Source of the DNA: RYN-428 sp035551995
GTDB lineage: Bacteria > Planctomycetota > Phycisphaerae > Tepidisphaerales > Tepidisphaeraceae
DNA length: 64,000 nucleotides
Direction: 5' to 3'
Assembly (NCBI GenBank): GCA_035551995.1
Contig: DASZME010000065.1
Coordinates: 1 to 64,000, forward strand
Under the pieces are notes generated by a model. The model saw only the letters and a program-made list of their open reading frames with translations. It did not search any database and was not told the origin of the DNA. The position numbers were made by a program, and so were the translations under genes. This document shows, in pieces, positions 61,978-64,000 of the stretch. Positions within the stretch are counted from its first letter, which is position 1. Each line of letters opens with the position of its first letter.

Positions 61978-63942
61978 CTAACTCCGCGTGCCGACGACGG
62001 CCACATCCGAAAACAGACCCAGGGACGATTGAATCGACGCGATCAAATAATAATTGCCCGGCTTCAAATTCGACGGCGCGGGGATGGAAACGCGGATCGT
62101 AATCGACGCTCCCGGGCGAAGGTGAATGGCGCGAGTTGGCGTGGTGGTCAGCAGCGGATCGGAGTCGCTGAGGGTTGTCGCCGGCGAATCGTAAAGATCG
62201 AAGCTTAATGTTCCCGAAGCCGAAACATTCCCAAGATTTCTCACAAGCAGCGATGCGGTGGTCGGCCCGGAGGTCTTGATCGTCAACACGCTGGCGCCGA
62301 CGAAAGCGGGGGCAAGCTTGACGACGGGCGGCCCGATGCTCACCGTCCCGGCGGAGTTAGCCATGGCCGGTACGGTTGTCCGCGGCGTTGTCAGCGTGGC
62401 GACAAGGTAGTAGTTTCCGGCGGCGAGGCTGGCGGGATATGTGTAGTTGAGATTGATCACTTTTGAATGGCCGCTCGCGAGGCTCAGGTTCGCAAGCGAC
62501 AGCGTCGTGATCATGTTGGGGTCCGCCGAGAAGCCAGGATCGACCGCCGCGTCGAGAGCGATCGAAACGGCGCCGTCGAACGGCGTGGGCGCCGAATTGA
62601 CGACGCGAAGTTTGAGAGCGCCGGCGGTTCCGCCGATCGCGCCGCCGGGAGGCGATTTCACGAAGGCCGCCGTTAGCGGCGACGCCGCCGGATTGGTCGA
62701 TTGGGCCAGGGTGGCGGCGGAGGGGGCATCGGCTAGAGCGCCAATGAGCAGATTGGCCTCCGGCGTTCCGAGTCCGGTGGCGACGTCGTAACCGGCCGTC
62801 GGGTCGCCGCGTGTTTGGCCGTCGTCGGGGGCGGTGATGTCATGGAAATAAGACGTGTAGCCGGAATAGGCGGCGGTATCCGGAGCCCCATAAAGACCGT
62901 AAAGCAGCGGCAAAGTTTGCCTTGGACCATCGAGCGTGGTTTGCCCGGCGGCGACGCGGGCCTGATCGGCGATGGCGATTAAAGCTGCCCACTGCGGCGC
63001 GCCGACGCTGGTGCCGCCGGTGGTTTGCCAGCCGACGACGCCCTGGTATTTGATCGAATCGTAGAGCGTCAGCCCGGTATTGACGTCCGCCTGGTAGGCC
63101 ACGTCCGGCATCGAGCGGGCGCCGGTGCTCTGCACGTCCTGTTGCCAGACCGGCTCCTTTTCAAACTTGCTGATTCCGCCGCTGGAGTCGTACCAGGACG
63201 TTTCGCTTCCATAGGCGCCGGTCTGATCGGCGATCGTGAGGACGGTCCCGCCGACGGAAACGACATTGGGCGAGCTGGCCGGCCACTGCGCGCCGCCCTT
63301 GGCGCCCTCATCCCCCGAGGCGACCACATAGGTAATTCCTTGATGTCCGGTCGGCGTGGTGAAATCGGAATCATAAGCCGTTTGACCGGAAAATTCGCCG
63401 CCGCCCCAGCTGATCGAGACGACCGAGACGGACGGAATGGTGCGGGCGTAATTGACCGCGGCCATCAAATCGTCGGTATTATCGCTCGCCGCCTCGACAA
63501 GTAAAATGCCCGCCTGCGGCGCGATCGCATGAGCCCATTCCACGTCCGTCGCGATCTCACCGGCCCAGCCCGCGTTCTCGCCCGGCAGGTTTGAGCCGCC
63601 GTGAGCGTTCACCACGTCGAAACTGGGCGGCCCGGCGATGCCGAACTTCGAATCAAAGACATTCAGGTCGCTCAGGACGGCGGGGTCACTGTACGGATCG
63701 ATGATGGCGATAGTCTGGCCCGCTCCATTCGCGGCGGCGGCGTTAAGCTGATCAAATCCGTATGCCTTGAGAACCTGGGCCGGCGTGTCGCCCGGCACAT
63801 AGGCGGATGAGACGTCGCCTGGCCGCATGGGCTCAGATGCGTGGACGGCGGCGGAAAGCATCCGGCGTGGTTCCAATGCTTCGGTAAAAATTCGCGCGCG
63901 CCCGCCATGTGATGCTCTCCAACGCCTGCCGACTAAACGCAT
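61978..63942 (-). CDS. Sedolisin (S53) serine-carboxyl protease with LEPR-type export motif
   Basis: 654 aa. LEPRRMLSA at residues 23-31 marks an exported surface protein. The protease core has the S53 triad E129/D133 (GEIATDVEWAHAI), oxyanion Asp D211 (VASGDEGAKGG) and nucleophile S312 (TGGTSVGAPQWAA). The calcium-site region is DITAPDDG...AGYDVATGLGTP. The classical long propeptide is missing. The C-terminal 250 residues contain two CARDB-like beta domains (VVNSAPTPFDGAVSIALDAA and LLVRNLGNVSASGTLSFDLY). Probably an acid protease secreted to the surface. Confidence 0.93.
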   Translation of the reverse strand: MRLVGRRWRASHGGRARIFTEALEPRRMLSAAVHASEPMRPGDVSSAYVPGDTPAQVLKAYGFDQLNAAAANGAGQTIAIIDPYSDPAVLSDLNVFDSKFGIAGPPSFDVVNAHGGSNLPGENAGWAGEIATDVEWAHAIAPQAGILLVEAASDNTDDLMAAVNYARTIPSVSVVSISWGGGEFSGQTAYDSDFTTPTGHQGITYVVASGDEGAKGGAQWPASSPNVVSVGGTVLTIADQTGAYGSETSWYDSSGGISKFEKEPVWQQDVQSTGARSMPDVAYQADVNTGLTLYDSIKYQGVVGWQTTGGTSVGAPQWAALIAIADQARVAAGQTTLDGPRQTLPLLYGLYGAPDTAAYSGYTSYFHDITAPDDGQTRGDPTAGYDVATGLGTPEANLLIGALADAPSAATLAQSTNPAASPLTAAFVKSPPGGAIGGTAGALKLRVVNSAPTPFDGAVSIALDAAVDPGFSADPNMITTLSLANLSLASGHSKVINLNYTYPASLAAGNYYLVATLTTPRTTVPAMANSAGTVSIGPPVVKLAPAFVGASVLTIKTSGPTTASLLVRNLGNVSASGTLSFDLYDSPATTLSDSDPLLTTTPTRAIHLRPGASITIRVSIPAPSNLKPGNYYLIASIQSSLGLFSDVAVVGTRS

Positions 63943-64000
63943 TTCCGCCTCCAGCGACGCGCGATGACGATAGCCGATCCGCAGCGGCGCGCCATCACGG

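Overview
The window looks like a chromosome segment of a GC-rich planctomycete, most likely of the Phycisphaerae (Tepidisphaera-like) group. The evidence is the set of lineage-typical families: two cassettes of DUF1592/DUF1552 and DUF1549-1553/DUF1501 secreted proteins with cytochrome-c-like motifs, surface proteins whose N-termini carry an LEPR-type motif (LETRQLLTA, LEPRRMLSA), an H-X9-DG-like pseudopilin, a PEP-CTERM-like protein, and a very long PEP carboxykinase-like protein. Taxonomy is inferred from gene content only.

Layout. 1-3942: a giant glycine-rich surface protein (minus strand) whose C-terminus runs off the window. 4.15-4.92 kb: a frameshifted RAYT (REP-associated Y1 transposase) gene bounded by 13-bp inverted repeats. 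5.0-7.25 kb: the rpsP-trmD-rplS-yraN translation operon. 7.9-12.1 kb: an orphan HicB-like protein and a DUF1592-DUF1552 pair. 12.3-14.4 kb: a regulatory island with two degenerate S24/LexA-like repressors, a palindromic operator candidate and a divergent DNA-binding-like gene. 14.5-18.0 kb: a probable pyrophosphate-type PEP carboxykinase. 18.3-25.6 kb: a NifU-like protein, tadA, a lipopolysaccharide-kinase-like protein, an LppY/LpqO lipoprotein, a GT2 glycosyltransferase, ygfZ, PPi-dependent phosphofructokinase and rsfS. 25.8-30.7 kb: a three-gene ABC-2 transport operon. 30.7-35.1 kb: thioesterase, pseudopilin, aminotransferase and a SpoIIE-type phosphatase.

35.26-35.86 kb holds the most striking regulatory feature: a consensus sigma-70 promoter, a ydaO/yuaA-type cyclic-di-AMP riboswitch, an intrinsic terminator and then a lone 72-aa protein of unknown function. 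36.1-48.9 kb contains a PEP-CTERM-like protein, an M42 peptidase, rnpA-yidD, hemB, hemolysin III, a patatin lipoprotein, an MMPL/RND exporter, a squalene-cyclase-like repeat protein, a B12-binding/GTPase didomain (an IcmF N-terminal half without its mutase) and astB. 49.1-55.3 kb is a five-gene accessory Hsp70 cassette (helical-repeat protein, J-domain, GrpE-like, DnaK-like, zinc ribbon). 55.5-63.9 kb holds a PPC-domain protein, a DUF1501 protein, a DUF1549/1553 cytochrome-like protein and a sedolisin (S53) protease.

Genes that probably act together: PPi-type PEPCK and PPi-PFK point to pyrophosphate as phosphoryl donor/acceptor at two glycolytic/gluconeogenic steps. The Hsp70 cassette is translationally coupled by overlapping stop/start codons. 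The ABC ATPase, large permease and membrane-anchored partner form one operon. Intergenic DNA carries at least four diverged copies of a palindromic repeat plus a hairpin array, which is notable next to a RAYT relic.
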